DNA from: Chloroflexota bacterium
GTDB lineage: Bacteria > Chloroflexota > Anaerolineae > Anaerolineales > UBA11858
Assembly: GCA_016865865.1 (NCBI GenBank)
Contig: VGOC01000028.1
Location: 1 to 34,838 of the forward strand
Direction of reading: 5' to 3'
Length of the DNA: 34,838 bases
Below, in pieces: positions 6,025-15,600 of the stretch. The position numbers and the translations under genes are program-made. The notes under the pieces were generated by a model, which was not told the origin of the DNA, made no database searches, and saw nothing but the letters and a program-made list of their open reading frames with translations. Numbering within the stretch: position 1 is the stretch's first letter; every line of letters begins with the position of its first letter.

Positions 6025-8091
6025 GTGTCACGAATATCCCTGGTTTTGAAAGCACTGTGCGAACTTGGCCTGAGGCAGTTGGGGCTGTATGCGTTATACC
6101 AGGTGGGTCTTCATTCAAGCTATTTCCGCTGGCGGACTCCAGACTGCCAACCGCCAACTGCCGTTCCCCCTCCTCCCTCCCCCGTCCCCCGTCACCTGCT
6201 CGAATTGCCCGACCCTGCCAGCGTCCTTGAGATCATTGGACAAAACGGCTTGTCTACATTGATCAAGCAGGCCGATGAAATCGTGGCGGGGCGTGTGCGA
6301 CTTTTTGGAGGGGAGGCAGTTGCTCTGGCATTGACTCCGCCCGGGGATCTCTCTCACTGGACGAAATACGAGCAAGGGAGCAAGGGAGAGAGGGAGAAGG
6401 GGAGCAGCGGGAGCAGGGGGGAAGGGGAGCAGGGGGGGAGAGGAGACATCAAGTTTATTTGGGAACCCGCTCGTTTCGGCTGGGCTTTCACCCTGGGGCG
6501 CGCTTACTACTTGACTAATGACGAACGTTACCCAGAAGCCTTCTGGCGATACTTCGAACTTTTCCAACAAGCCAATCCTGTAAACAGGGGGCCAAACTGG
6601 GTCTCTGCCCAAGAAGTCGCTTTGCGCCTGATCGTCTTCGCCTTCGCCGCGCAGATATTCTCTCGGTCGCTTCATTCGACTGCAACCCGCATCTCGCAAC
6701 TCGCAACCTCGATTGCCGCCCACGCTACCCGCATCCCCCCCACCCTGATCTATGCCCGCGCTCAAAACAACAACCATCTGCTCAGCGAAGCCGCGGGCCT
6801 GATCACCGCCTCCCTGGCGCTGCCCGACCATCCGCAGGCGCCTCGCTGGTCGAACCTGGGCCGGAAATGGTTCCAGCACGGCCTGGAAACCCAGATCGCC
6901 AAAGATGGGGCATACATGCAACACAGCGTGAATTATCACCGGTTGATGTTGCAGCTTGCGCTTTGGGTGTCATGTGTCACGTATCAGGTGTCAGGTGAAA
7001 ACGTGACACGTGATACGTGGAACTTGACACTGGGCTCTGCCACCCGCTGGCTTCTCGCCCTCACCGACTCCGAAACCGGCCGCGTCCCCAACCTCGGCCC
7101 CAACGACGGCGCGTACATCCTGCCGTTGACGGTCTTGCCCTTTCATGATTACCGCCCGGTTTTGCAGGCCGCTTCGCAAGCCTTTCTCAGTGAAACGGCC
7201 TTCGGGCCGGGGTCGTGGGATGAAATGGGGTTGTGGTTGTGTTCAAGCGCCAAGTGTCAAGTGCCAGGTGTCAAGTGCCAGGTGTCAAGCGACACAACAA
7301 AGAACGTGGAACATGATACATGGCACATGGCACGTGGCACTTCCCCCTCCACACTTCATGCTCCACGCTCCTGGGCTTATTTGCGCGCCGCCCGTTTCAG
7401 CGACCGCCCCGGCCACGCCGATCAGCTTCACCTCGACCTGTGGTGGCGCGGGTTGAACGTCGCTCAAGACGCAGGAACGTATCTCTATAATGCCGAACCG
7501 CCTTGGGATAACGCCCTGACTCACACCGCCGTTCACAATACCGTGATGGTTGAAAGCTGCGACCAGATGACCCGCGCTGGACGCTTCCTCTACCTGGGTT
7601 GGGCTCAAGCAGAGATCGTCGCCCACGATACTGCCGAAGATGGCTCCTGGCAGCGTTTGGTTGCCCGACACGAAGGCTATCGCCGCCTGGGTGTCATCCA
7701 CCAACGGGCTGTGACCGCCTACGCCAATGGTCGGTGGGTAGTGGAAGATCAACTTTCATCGGTCACCCGTCGTCCGTCGTCCGTCCTCGGTCGTCTCCAT
7801 TGGCTGCTGCCCGATTGGGAATGGATGATCACTGATTCGGAATCGAAGATCGAATTGTTATCTCCTTATGGCTGGATTGTGCTGAAAATCAGCGGTCAGT
7901 CGTCAGTGGCCAGTTATCAGTTGGTTCGCGCTGGTGAACTGCTCCATGGCTCAGGCTCTATCTCTCCAACCTGGGGCTGGGTCTCGCCGACCTATGGGCA
8001 GAAAGCACCCGCGTTATCCTGTTCGATGATTGCTGAAAGCCCTTTACCAATAACTTTCACCAGTGAATGGGTTTTCCCGCATGATGAATAA
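6025..8091 (+). CDS. Heparinase II/III-family protein (alginate-lyase-like)
   Basis: About 688 residues from the GTG at 6025 (product begins MSRISLVLKALCELG), with GGTGAG just upstream. The frame is open back to 5878, but that part is vapC debris. Residues ~1-45 (LGLRQLGLYALYQVGLHSSY) match the usual N-terminus of bacterial heparinase II/III-like proteins. Next comes a helical toroid with NNHLLSEAAGL and YMQHSVNYHRLMLQ, then the beta-rich lyase domain with HADQLHLDLWWRG, AQDAGTYLYN and HTAVHNTVMVE. The predicted role is eliminative cleavage or remodelling of acidic polysaccharide, probably linked to exopolysaccharide synthesis given the neighbours. No clear signal peptide. At least six low-complexity stutters are inserted in frame (6369-6446, 6677-6712, 6967-7029, 7250-7372, 7758-7797, 7890-7925), so surface loops are unusual. 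Confidence 0.85.
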   Translation: MSRISLVLKALCELGLRQLGLYALYQVGLHSSYFRWRTPDCQPPTAVPPPPSPVPRHLLELPDPASVLEIIGQNGLSTLIKQADEIVAGRVRLFGGEAVALALTPPGDLSHWTKYEQGSKGEREKGSSGSRGEGEQGGRGDIKFIWEPARFGWAFTLGRAYYLTNDERYPEAFWRYFELFQQANPVNRGPNWVSAQEVALRLIVFAFAAQIFSRSLHSTATRISQLATSIAAHATRIPPTLIYARAQNNNHLLSEAAGLITASLALPDHPQAPRWSNLGRKWFQHGLETQIAKDGAYMQHSVNYHRLMLQLALWVSCVTYQVSGENVTRDTWNLTLGSATRWLLALTDSETGRVPNLGPNDGAYILPLTVLPFHDYRPVLQAASQAFLSETAFGPGSWDEMGLWLCSSAKCQVPGVKCQVSSDTTKNVEHDTWHMARGTSPSTLHAPRSWAYLRAARFSDRPGHADQLHLDLWWRGLNVAQDAGTYLYNAEPPWDNALTHTAVHNTVMVESCDQMTRAGRFLYLGWAQAEIVAHDTAEDGSWQRLVARHEGYRRLGVIHQRAVTAYANGRWVVEDQLSSVTRRPSSVLGRLHWLLPDWEWMITDSESKIELLSPYGWIVLKISGQSSVASYQLVRAGELLHGSGSISPTWGWVSPTYGQKAPALSCSMIAESPLPITFTSEWVFPHDE
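6369..6446 (+). repeat. GGGAGCA/GGGGAG stutter inside coding sequence
   Basis: Purine-rich degenerate repeat (gagcaagggagcaaggg...) encoding EQGSKGEREKGSSGSRGEG between normal heparinase segments LSHWTKY and IKFIWEPARFGW. Confidence 0.6.
6967..7029 (+). repeat. GTGTCACGT stutter inside coding sequence
   Basis: Degenerate GTGTCACGTATCAGGTGTCA repeat with an inverted half (ACGTGACACGTGATACGT). It encodes ENVTRDTWN. The same DNA type ends pyrG at 19702-19725, where the last residues are also ENVTRDT. Confidence 0.65.
7250..7372 (+). repeat. CAAGTGCCAGGTGT stutter inside coding sequence
   Basis: Repeated AAGTGTCAAGTGCCAGG units followed by GGCACATGGCACGTGGCAC and CATGCTCCACGCTCC. Together they encode ~40 low-complexity residues before SWAYLRAARFSDRPGHADQ, where the conserved lyase domain resumes. 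Confidence 0.65.
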
Positions 8092-8160
8092 TCGTCAGGA
8101 AAAATCTCGAACATCATTACCAACACCAATCCACCAATTTACCGACAACCGACCCACCTC

Positions 8161-9456
8161 ATGCACATTCTACTGATCCACCAGGCCTTTGCCGCCCTCG
8201 ATGAGCCCGGCGGCACCCGTCACCACGAAATCGCACGCTATCTAGGGGAGAGCGGTCATCGCGTCACCGTGATCGCCAGCCCGGTGAGTTATTTGACGGG
8301 CGACTCACCCCTACCCCCCCCGCCCCCCTCCCCCTTCGCGAAGCACCCCTGTGGGGCTCCGCGCACGAAGAGGGGGAGGGGGGTGCCCTTGAGCGAACGC
8401 AAAGGGGCGGGGGGTGGGGGTGAGGTCGTGATCCAGCGCGCCTACACCTACTCTGCCCTGCATCGCTCTTTCGTCCATCGCGTATTCAGTTTCTTCAGTT
8501 TCATGGCGTCATCCTTTATGATTGGTCTGCGCGTGCGGGATGTGGATTTGGTTTGGGGCACCTCGCCGCCCATCTTCCAGGGCGTGACCGCCTGGCTGCT
8601 GGCGCGAATTAAAGGAGTACCTTTCCTCTTCGAGGTACGCGATCTGTGGCCGGCTTTTGCAATTGCTGTGGGGGTCTTGCGAAACCCCATCCTCATTCGC
8701 GCCTCGCAATGGCTGGAGCGGTTTCTCTATCGCCGCGCTGATCGAATCGTGGTCAACTCTCCGGGCTTTATCGAGCCTGTTCAGGATCGAGGCGGCAGGC
8801 ATGTCGCCCTGGTGCCCAATGGCGCAGACCCCGGCATGTTCGATCCCACAGCAGATGGTGCTGAATTTCGGGCAGCCCATGGCTTAGAAGGCAAGTTCAT
8901 CGCTTTATATGCCGGCGCACATGGGATGTCCAATGACCTCGATGTTCTGCTTGATGCAGCCTATCAGCTTCGTGAACTGACAGACATCGCGATCGTATTG
9001 CTTGGCGACGGCAAAGAAAAACCCGCTTTGATGGAGCGCGCCTTGCGGATGGGGCTTGCCAACGTGCATTTCATCCCCTCCGTGCCGAAAATGGAAATGG
9101 GGAAAGCGCTGGCAGCGGCGGATGCCTGTATCGCTATTCTCAAGCCCATCGAGATGTATAAGACCGTTTACCCCAACAAGGTTTTCGATTATATGGCTGC
9201 TGGCCGCCCGGTGATCCTGGCAATTGACGGTGTAATCCGAGAGGTGGTGGAATCCGCCGAGGCTGGCAGCTTCGTTCCCCCAGGCGATGCGGACTCGCTC
9301 GCGGCTGCTATCCGCGCCATGGCAAAGACTCCTCGAGAGGGGAAGCGGCTGGGGAGAAATGGCCGCAGATATGTGAAAGGACATTTTGATCGGCGGGAGC
9401 TATCTGGGCAGATGGCCCGAATCATGGAATCCCTGGTATTCCAGTTCCCAACATAA
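8161..9456 (+). CDS. Glycosyltransferase family 4 (WbuB/WcaI-like)
   Basis: A 431-residue GT-B enzyme. N-terminal acceptor domain: MHILLIHQAFAALDEPGGTR, HHEIARYLGESGHRVTVIAS, LWGTSPPIFQG and LFEVRDLWPAFAI. C-terminal donor domain: ADRIVVNSPGF, VPNGADPGMF, IALYAGAHGMSNDLDVLLDA, VLLGDGKEKP and PNKVFDYMAAGRPVILAIDG. It matches the WbuB group, which adds amino sugars to lipid-linked O-antigen or capsule intermediates at the inner face of the membrane; the exact sugar is unknown. The ATG at 8161 is the family start. Residues ~49-88 (Pro-rich then Gly/Arg-rich) come from a GC-rich palindromic insert at 8303-8426 in the loop before VIQRAYTYSALHRSFVHR. It probably works with the upstream heparinase and oxidoreductase. 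Confidence 0.9.
   Translation: MHILLIHQAFAALDEPGGTRHHEIARYLGESGHRVTVIASPVSYLTGDSPLPPPPPSPFAKHPCGAPRTKRGRGVPLSERKGAGGGGEVVIQRAYTYSALHRSFVHRVFSFFSFMASSFMIGLRVRDVDLVWGTSPPIFQGVTAWLLARIKGVPFLFEVRDLWPAFAIAVGVLRNPILIRASQWLERFLYRRADRIVVNSPGFIEPVQDRGGRHVALVPNGADPGMFDPTADGAEFRAAHGLEGKFIALYAGAHGMSNDLDVLLDAAYQLRELTDIAIVLLGDGKEKPALMERALRMGLANVHFIPSVPKMEMGKALAAADACIAILKPIEMYKTVYPNKVFDYMAAGRPVILAIDGVIREVVESAEAGSFVPPGDADSLAAAIRAMAKTPREGKRLGRNGRRYVKGHFDRRELSGQMARIMESLVFQFPT
8303..8426. repeat. C-/G-rich palindromic insert inside the glycosyltransferase gene
   Basis: The left half is CACCCCTACC, CCCGCCCCCC and TCCCCC; the right half is its rough complement, GGGGGAGGGGGGTG and GGCGGGGGGTGGGGGTGAG. TTCGCGAAGC and CCTGTGGGGC lie in the middle. 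It is in frame and replaces a loop. Confidence 0.65.
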
Positions 9457-9549
9457 GAAGCGTGTTAATTTTTTTAATCATTTTGTCATAACAACTACCT
9501 GCCTGGGCGATAGAATGGTAAAATCTGGTCGCCAATTTTGGCTTTTGGA

Positions 9550-9666
9550 GTATCTGCTCAGCCATCGAACGGATTTACCCGAAAAAAGGGTGTGCGCACG
9601 CAAAGCGGCTACGCCCCCTGCGCACACCCTTTTTTCGAGAATTTCTCCGTTTGGCTAAGTAGTTAC
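9550..9666. repeat. Family A MITE, copy A3, in the ftsH leader
   Basis: A 117-bp element, GTATCTGCTCAGCC to GGCTAAGTAGTTAC, with a perfect 8-bp direct repeat CTTTTGGA at 9542-9549 and 9667-9674. Its right end is 25 bases before the ftsH start codon, so its hairpin would be in the 5' leader of the mRNA. Confidence 0.9.
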
Positions 9667-9691
9667 CTTTTGGAAAGGTTTGGAGGTATCT

Positions 9692-11557
9692 GTGGATTCG
9701 TCTAGAAATCGATCATCGTTCATATACATACTATTTATCATCGGGATTGCGATTCTGTTGTTCTTCAATTACCGTCAGAATTCGACTACTCAGGAAGCGC
9801 TTTCGATCAACGATCTGGCGATGCAAATCAAACGTGGCGAAGTTGCCCGCATCGTCAGCGACGACAATGAGATGCGCGTGATTTATCGCGAAGAAACGAC
9901 CGGGGGTCTTGCGTACAAAGAACCTACCTCGACACTTGTGGAACAGCTCAAGGAGTTCGGCGTTACAACCGAGGAACTGAACCCGGAAAATGTGAAAATC
10001 GAAGTGCAGCCGCCCAGTCAATGGGTGGGGTTGGTGACAATTTTGAGCTATGTGGCCCCCGTGATTCTCCTGGGCGCCATGTTCTGGTTTATCTTCCGAC
10101 AGGCGCAGGGCGGCGGTAATGCAGCCATGGCCTTTGGGAAATCTCGCGCGCGCATGTTCACCGGCGACCAACCCACTGTGACCTTCGAAGATGTCGCCGG
10201 CGTGGAAGAAGCCAAGGTCGAGTTAGAAGAAGTAGTCGAGTTTTTACAGGAACCCGAAAAATTCATCGCTCTGGGCGCTCGTATTCCCAAGGGGGTGCTG
10301 CTGGTCGGCCCGCCAGGGACCGGCAAAACGCTCCTGGCCAAAGCCGTCTCGGGGGAGGCCGGTGTGCCCTTCTTCTCGATCTCTGGTTCGGAGTTCGTGG
10401 AGATGTTCGTGGGTGTAGGCGCCAGCCGCGTGCGCGACCTCTTCGACCAGGCCAAGCGTCACTCGCCCTGTATCGTCTTCGTGGACGAGATAGACGCCGT
10501 TGGTCGCCAGCGCGGCGCAGGGCTGGGCGGCAGCCATGACGAACGTGAGCAAACCCTCAACCAGATGCTGGTGGAGATGGATGGCTTCGATACCGATACC
10601 AACGTCATCATCGTAGCGGCTACCAACCGTCCCGATGTCCTCGACCCGGCTCTGCTGCGTCCCGGACGTTTCGACCGACGGGTAATACTGGATCGTCCGG
10701 ATGTGCGCGGCCGTGAAGCTATTCTGAAAATTCACGTGCGCGGCAAGCCCCTGGATGGCGGCGTAGATCTGACCACTTTAGCACGGGCAACCCCCGGCTT
10801 CGTAGGCGCGGATATCGAGAATATGGTCAACGAGGGCGCCATCCTGGCCGCTCGCCGTGATAAGAAAGTGATCGGCCAGGAGGAGTTCGAGGAAGCCATC
10901 GAACGCGTCATCGCTGGCCCTGAACGCAAGAGCCGCTTGATCAGTGATAGCGAGAAGCGCATCATCGCCTATCACGAAGCCGGACATGCAGTGGTCACGA
11001 ACGCCCTGCCCGAGGGCGACCCTGTCCACAAAGTCTCGATTACAGCGCGTGGGCAGGCTGGCGGGTACACCCTGATCTTGCCGGAAGATGATCGCACACT
11101 GATGCCCAAAAAGAAGCTCATCGCCGACATGGTCGGATTGTTGGGTGGGCGCGCCGCCGAAGAGTTGGTCTTCAATGATATTACTTCTGGAGCTTCCAGC
11201 GACCTCGAGCGTGTGACTCGCATGGCCCGAACCATGGTCACCCGTTTGGGGATGAGCGAGGGCCTCGGCCCCATCGTTTATGGTCAAAAGGAAGAACTGA
11301 TCTTCCTTGGCCGGGAGATATCTGAACAGCGCGATTATTCCGAATCAGTCGCCGAGCAAATAGACGATGAAGTTCGACGTATTGTCGGCGAGGCTTATCA
11401 GCAGGCGAAAGAAATCTTGAAGAAATTCCGCGACAAGCTCGATGCCGTTGCCAGAAAGCTGATGGAGGTCGAGACTTTGACGCGCGAGGAGTTCGAAGCC
11501 ATCTTCCCGTCGCCGGTCGAGAAAAACGGCGGCACGCCGATGCCGCAGGCGGTTTAG
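9692..11557 (+). CDS. ftsH: ATP-dependent zinc metalloprotease FtsH
   Basis: About 621 residues, a membrane-anchored AAA+ protease that degrades misfolded membrane proteins and regulatory proteins. Membrane segments lie at ~9-27 ([16 protein letters not shown]) and ~105-130 ([17 protein letters not shown]), with the periplasmic or outer domain between. The AAA module has Walker A GPPGTGKT (~206), Walker B IVFVDEID (~261) and the arginine-finger region [19 protein letters not shown]. The zinc motif HEAGH is at ~427. GTG at 9692 is chosen because GGAGG at 9682-9686 sits 5 bases upstream; the in-frame TTG at 9680 has no such site. MITE A3 separates this site from any upstream promoter. A terminator follows. 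Confidence 0.97.
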   Translation: MDSSRNRSSFIYILFIIGIAILLFFNYRQNSTTQEALSINDLAMQIKRGEVARIVSDDNEMRVIYREETTGGLAYKEPTSTLVEQLKEFGVTTEELNPENVKIEVQPPSQWVGLVTILSYVAPVILLGAMFWFIFRQAQGGGNAAMAFGKSRARMFTGDQPTVTFEDVAGVEEAKVELEEVVEFLQEPEKFIALGARIPKGVLLVGPPGTGKTLLAKAVSGEAGVPFFSISGSEFVEMFVGVGASRVRDLFDQAKRHSPCIVFVDEIDAVGRQRGAGLGGSHDEREQTLNQMLVEMDGFDTDTNVIIVAATNRPDVLDPALLRPGRFDRRVILDRPDVRGREAILKIHVRGKPLDGGVDLTTLARATPGFVGADIENMVNEGAILAARRDKKVIGQEEFEEAIERVIAGPERKSRLISDSEKRIIAYHEAGHAVVTNALPEGDPVHKVSITARGQAGGYTLILPEDDRTLMPKKKLIADMVGLLGGRAAEELVFNDITSGASSDLERVTRMARTMVTRLGMSEGLGPIVYGQKEELIFLGREISEQRDYSESVAEQIDDEVRRIVGEAYQQAKEILKKFRDKLDAVARKLMEVETLTREEFEAIFPSPVEKNGGTPMPQAV

Positions 11558-11623
11558 CGAAAGCGAGTTCACTCCCGAATCCTCTACCCGTAGTTTTTTT
11601 CAGTGACTCGAAAGAAAAAAGCA

Positions 11624-11650
11624 AAAACCCCGCTTATCAGGCGGGGTTTT
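11624..11650. terminator. Bidirectional rho-independent terminator
   Basis: Perfect 10-bp stem AAAACCCCGC/GCGGGGTTTT with a 7-base loop TTATCAG. A-rich sequence precedes it and T-rich follows, so it can serve both ftsH (+) and the convergent S1-domain gene (-). Confidence 0.9.
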
Positions 11651-11689
11651 GTTCGCTAAGAGGAGAGTTGTAGTAAACCGCTTGCAGTC

Positions 11690-12418
11690 CTACTGTCCCT
11701 GTTTCAACGTGCGAACAAAGATTTCTTCTAATTCGCTATTGATCGAGGAAGACTTCTTGCTTTTCTTGTTATTAGTCTTGCTTTCACCGTTCTGTGAACG
11801 CTCCATGGCCTGCCGCAGGGCGGCTTCCATGGCGGTGGGAACCGACTCTTCTGGCCCCTCGTCTTCGACGATGACCTGCTCTACCTTTTTGGCCGCCTTT
11901 TGCGGGGGCTCCTGAAGGGCTTTCATGCTCAGCTTGATCTGTTTGCGCCGACGATTGACGCTGAGAACCTGCACTTCCACATCATCCCCCTCATGCACGA
12001 CATCCGATGGGGAGTCGATAAAGCCATGCGCCAGCTCGCTGATGTGCACCAATCCCGGCCTCTCGGCGCCGATATCTACGAAAGCGCCGTACTTCTCGAG
12101 ACGGGTGATCCTCCCCTCCGCTACCATGCCTTTCTTGATCTCGCGCCATTCCAACCCCAATGGCTCGATCATGGTCAATTCGATGCGCTTGCGCTCAGGA
12201 AAAACCTGCCGAACCCAGACGTCAACTTCCTGACCGACTTTGACGACATCCTCTGCGCGATTGACCGGTTCTCTTTGTATCCGTGAAATGTGGACTACGC
12301 CAGGAACCTCCAGGCCGATATCCACGACAACGCCTGCCAGCATGATCTTAACCACCGTACCTCTAAGCCTGTCCTTGGGGTTGAGCTCCTCGATGCTTTT
12401 CGTTTGTGTTACCATCAT
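11690..12418 (-). CDS. S1 RNA-binding domain protein (ribosomal protein S1-like, two repeats)
   Basis: About 242 residues. Two S1/OB-fold repeats: ~15-85 (GTVVKIMLAGVVVDIGLEVP, GVVHISRI, KVGQEVDVWVRQV) and ~100-170 (GRITRLEKYGAFVDIGAERP, GLVHISELAHGF, IKLSMKAL). A charged Lys/Ser tail follows (SKTNNKKSKKSSSINSELEE). It probably binds mRNA at the ribosome or stabilises RNA, like the short S1 homologues of Chloroflexota and Firmicutes. It is shorter than E. coli S1, which has six repeats. The frame allows an ATG at 12430, but GGAG six bases before the ATG at 12418 favours the latter; a further ATG follows immediately at 12415. Confidence 0.88.
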   Translation of the reverse strand: MMVTQTKSIEELNPKDRLRGTVVKIMLAGVVVDIGLEVPGVVHISRIQREPVNRAEDVVKVGQEVDVWVRQVFPERKRIELTMIEPLGLEWREIKKGMVAEGRITRLEKYGAFVDIGAERPGLVHISELAHGFIDSPSDVVHEGDDVEVQVLSVNRRRKQIKLSMKALQEPPQKAAKKVEQVIVEDEGPEESVPTAMEAALRQAMERSQNGESKTNNKKSKKSSSINSELEEIFVRTLKQGQ

Positions 12419-12506
12419 CCTACTCTCCATACGATTTTCTAATCTGATTAAGCCGACCGACGATTATACCGTCCCCGCGGTTTTATGTCAAAGACGATTT
12501 AGAGTT

Positions 12507-12623
12507 GTAACTACTCAGCCAAACGGGGAAGTTCCCGAAAAAAGGGTGTGCGAACGCAAAGCGGCTGCGCCCCCTTCGCACACCCTTTTTTCGGGCTAAT
12601 CCGTTCGATGGCTGAGCAGTTAC
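12507..12623. repeat. Family A MITE, copy A4
   Basis: A 117-bp element, GTAACTACTCAGCC to GGCTGAGCAGTTAC, between the S1 gene and mfd. Flanks TTAGAGTT (12499-12506) and GAAGAGTT (12624-12631) match at 6 of 8 bases, a decayed target duplication. It ends 20 bases from the mfd stop codon. Confidence 0.88.
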
Positions 12624-12643
12624 GAAGAGTTCACATCATGTGT

Positions 12644-15600
12644 TCACTGAAAAAAACTCGTGGATGAGATCAATTCTTCGAGCAGGCTGACCAACAATTC
12701 AGGTTGATCCTCGATTTGGGCATTCGACTCGACCCACAGGGCGGACTTCCCGGCGCGCAGGTTGGCGTTGGTCGCTGTCGCCCGAGGCGGTTCCACCCCC
12801 TCAGGGAATCTCAGCACGATTTGCCCATATTCATGGCTGATGCTCCTGACCCCTGCAGCGATAGCCAGGATTTTGATCTTCAACTGAATGAGCAGGTTTT
12901 TCACTGGCTGAGGCAGCAGCCCAAAGCGATCCTGGAATTCCTCGGCCAGGGCGTCCACTTCTTCCAGCGTTTGGGCATCGGCGATGCGACGGTACAGCGT
13001 CAAGCGCATATCCAGATCGGGGACGTAATGGCTGGGGATGGTCGTATCCAGCGGCAGATCCACACTCACCAACGGCCGGTGGACTTTCGACATGAGATCG
13101 TTTGCGTCCAACGGCAGGCCGCGGTTTTCGCGCTTGACCTTGACAGCCTCGGCCAACAGGCGGGTGTAGAGATGAAATCCCACCGAGGCGATATATCCGT
13201 GTTGGCGTGTGCCCAGGATATCGCCAGCCCCGCGGATTTCGAGATCGCGCATGGCAACATTGAACCCCGCCCCGAGCTGCACGTTCTCGGCGATGGTTTC
13301 CAGGCGCTGACTCGCCTCGGGCGTGGGAGTCCATTCCTGGTGTTTGAAGAAGTAAGCGTAAGCGCGTTGCGCCCCGCGCCCCACCCGGCCGCGCAGTTGA
13401 TAGAGCTGCGCCAATCCAAAGGCGTCGGCCCGATCTACGATCAGGGTGTTGGCGTTGGGGATATCCAGCCCCGACTCGATGATCGAGGTAGCGAGCAGCA
13501 CGTCTATTTGGGCGTCGTTGAACTCGTTCATTCGTTGCGCCAGTTCCGCTTCAGGCATCTGGCCATGGGCGATCGCGATACGCGCTTCAGGCACCAGCCT
13601 GGTCAATTGACTCTTGATCGCCCCAATGGTCTGCACCCGGTTATGGACGAAGAATACCTGCCCGCCTCGCTCCAATTCCCTCAAGATCGCCCTGCGGATC
13701 AACTGCGGCGAATAGGGGCCGACATGCGTGATGATCGGCAGGCGCTCCTCGGGCGGGGTATCCAGCGTGGAAATATCTCTCAAGCCGGTCATCGCCAGAT
13801 AAAGCGTGCGTGGGATGGGCGTGGCAGTCAGCGTGAGCACATCCACCTCCGTGCGCATCTGCTTGATGGTCTCTTTGTGAGTCACGCCGAAGCGCTGCTC
13901 TTCATCAATGATGAGCAGCCCTAAATCCTTGAATTCGACATCGCTCGAGATCAGCCGGTGCGTTCCGATGACGATATCAACGGCCCCTTTCGCCAGACGG
14001 AACAGGATGTCATTCTGCTCCTGGGGGCTGCGGAAGCGGGAGAGCATTTCCACTTCTACCGGAAACGCCGCCAGCCGTTGGCGGAAGGTATGGAAGTGCT
14101 GCTGGGCGAGGACGGTGGTGGGCGTCAGCATGGCGACTTGCTTGCCACCCATCACAGCTTTGAAGGCCGCCCGCAAGGCGATCTCCGTCTTGCCGAAACC
14201 CACATCCCCGCAGATCAGCCGATCCATCGGGCGCGAGGCTTCCATATCCGCTTTGACATCCCTCAACACCCGCAATTGATCTTCGGTCTCGATATAGGGA
14301 AAGCTGGCTTCGAGTTCTCGCTGCCAGGGGGCGTCGGCGCTGAAGGCGTATCCTGTGACCACCTGCCGTTGGGCATAGAGATCGAGCAGTTCCTCGGCCA
14401 TGTCTTCCACAGCTTCTTTGACGCGCACTTTGATGGTTGTCCATTGCGGGCCGCCCAGGCGAGTGGGCGTTGGCAGGCGGCTATCTGGACCGATGTAGCG
14501 GGTCAGGCGGTCAGCCTGCTGCACAGGGACGAAGAGGCGATCTCTCTCGGCATATTCGACGCACAGATATTCGCGTTCGGCCCCCTCGATGGCGCGCTGC
14601 ACCAACCCGATGAACCTTCCCACCCCATGATCAATATGCACCACCCAGTCGCCTGGTTGGAGATCGGCGTACTCGGCTTCAGGGGCCTCAGCGACAGGGC
14701 GATAGCGGCGGCGCGGTTTGGGAGGTTGCCACCCGAAGATCTCCCCATCGGTGAACAGGTATAGGGTGGTCTCATCTGCCGTGGTGAGCGCCCAGCCTTC
14801 GGCCAGCGAGCCATACATGAACGTTGGCTCATTCCCTACTCCAGATGTCGGGCGATAGTTCTCATCCCAGAGTTCTTCGAGGCGGCCAGACTGACGGGAT
14901 ACCACAATGACCGTCTCGCCTCGAGTGATCGTTCGCGCCAGTTGCTCCATCAGGGGTTTCAGGCGGCCTCCGAAACGGGGGTTGGGCGTGAAGCTCTTGA
15001 CCAGGGGAGGCGCAGTGTCCTCGGAGGCGGTAGCAGGCCCAAAGAACAGGGCCCTGCCAGGAGGTAGCGAGTCCTCGATCTGGTCGCTGGTCAAATAGGG
15101 AACGGGATAATCCTCCGCCAGGATGCCTTCCTCGATATAATCCTTCCGCAAAGACAGAGATTGTTCCTCGATGGAGAGCACAGTCTCCCGGAAGGCTTCG
15201 ATATCATCCACGACCACCAGGGCATTGCGTGGCAGGTAATCGAAGATTCTGCCAGGGTGGGGGTAGAGCAGGGGGATGTGGAATTCAGATAACGGGTATT
15301 GGATATTGGATATTGGAGGTTGGAGGAATTCGCGGGCGGGGTGGATGAGCAGCAGGTCGTTCTGCCCGGTGGTGCGTTGGGTGGCGGGGTCGAAATGGCG
15401 CAGGGTATCAATTTCATCGCCGAAGAATTCGAGACGGGTGGGGAAGGTGTCCGCGGGGGGCCATACATCGAGGATGCCGCCGCGGCGGGCGAACTGCCCT
15501 GGGGCGGTGACGGTGTTGACTACTTCGTATCCCAGGCTGACCCAATGCCGCGCCAGATCATCGAGGTTGGTCGCCTGGCCTGGCTTGAGTTTCTGGGTGG

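Noticed and set aside
12704-13924. Plus-strand 406-codon open frame
   Set aside because: It lies fully antisense to mfd, whose protein is clearly conserved; the frame is a shadow of its codon bias.
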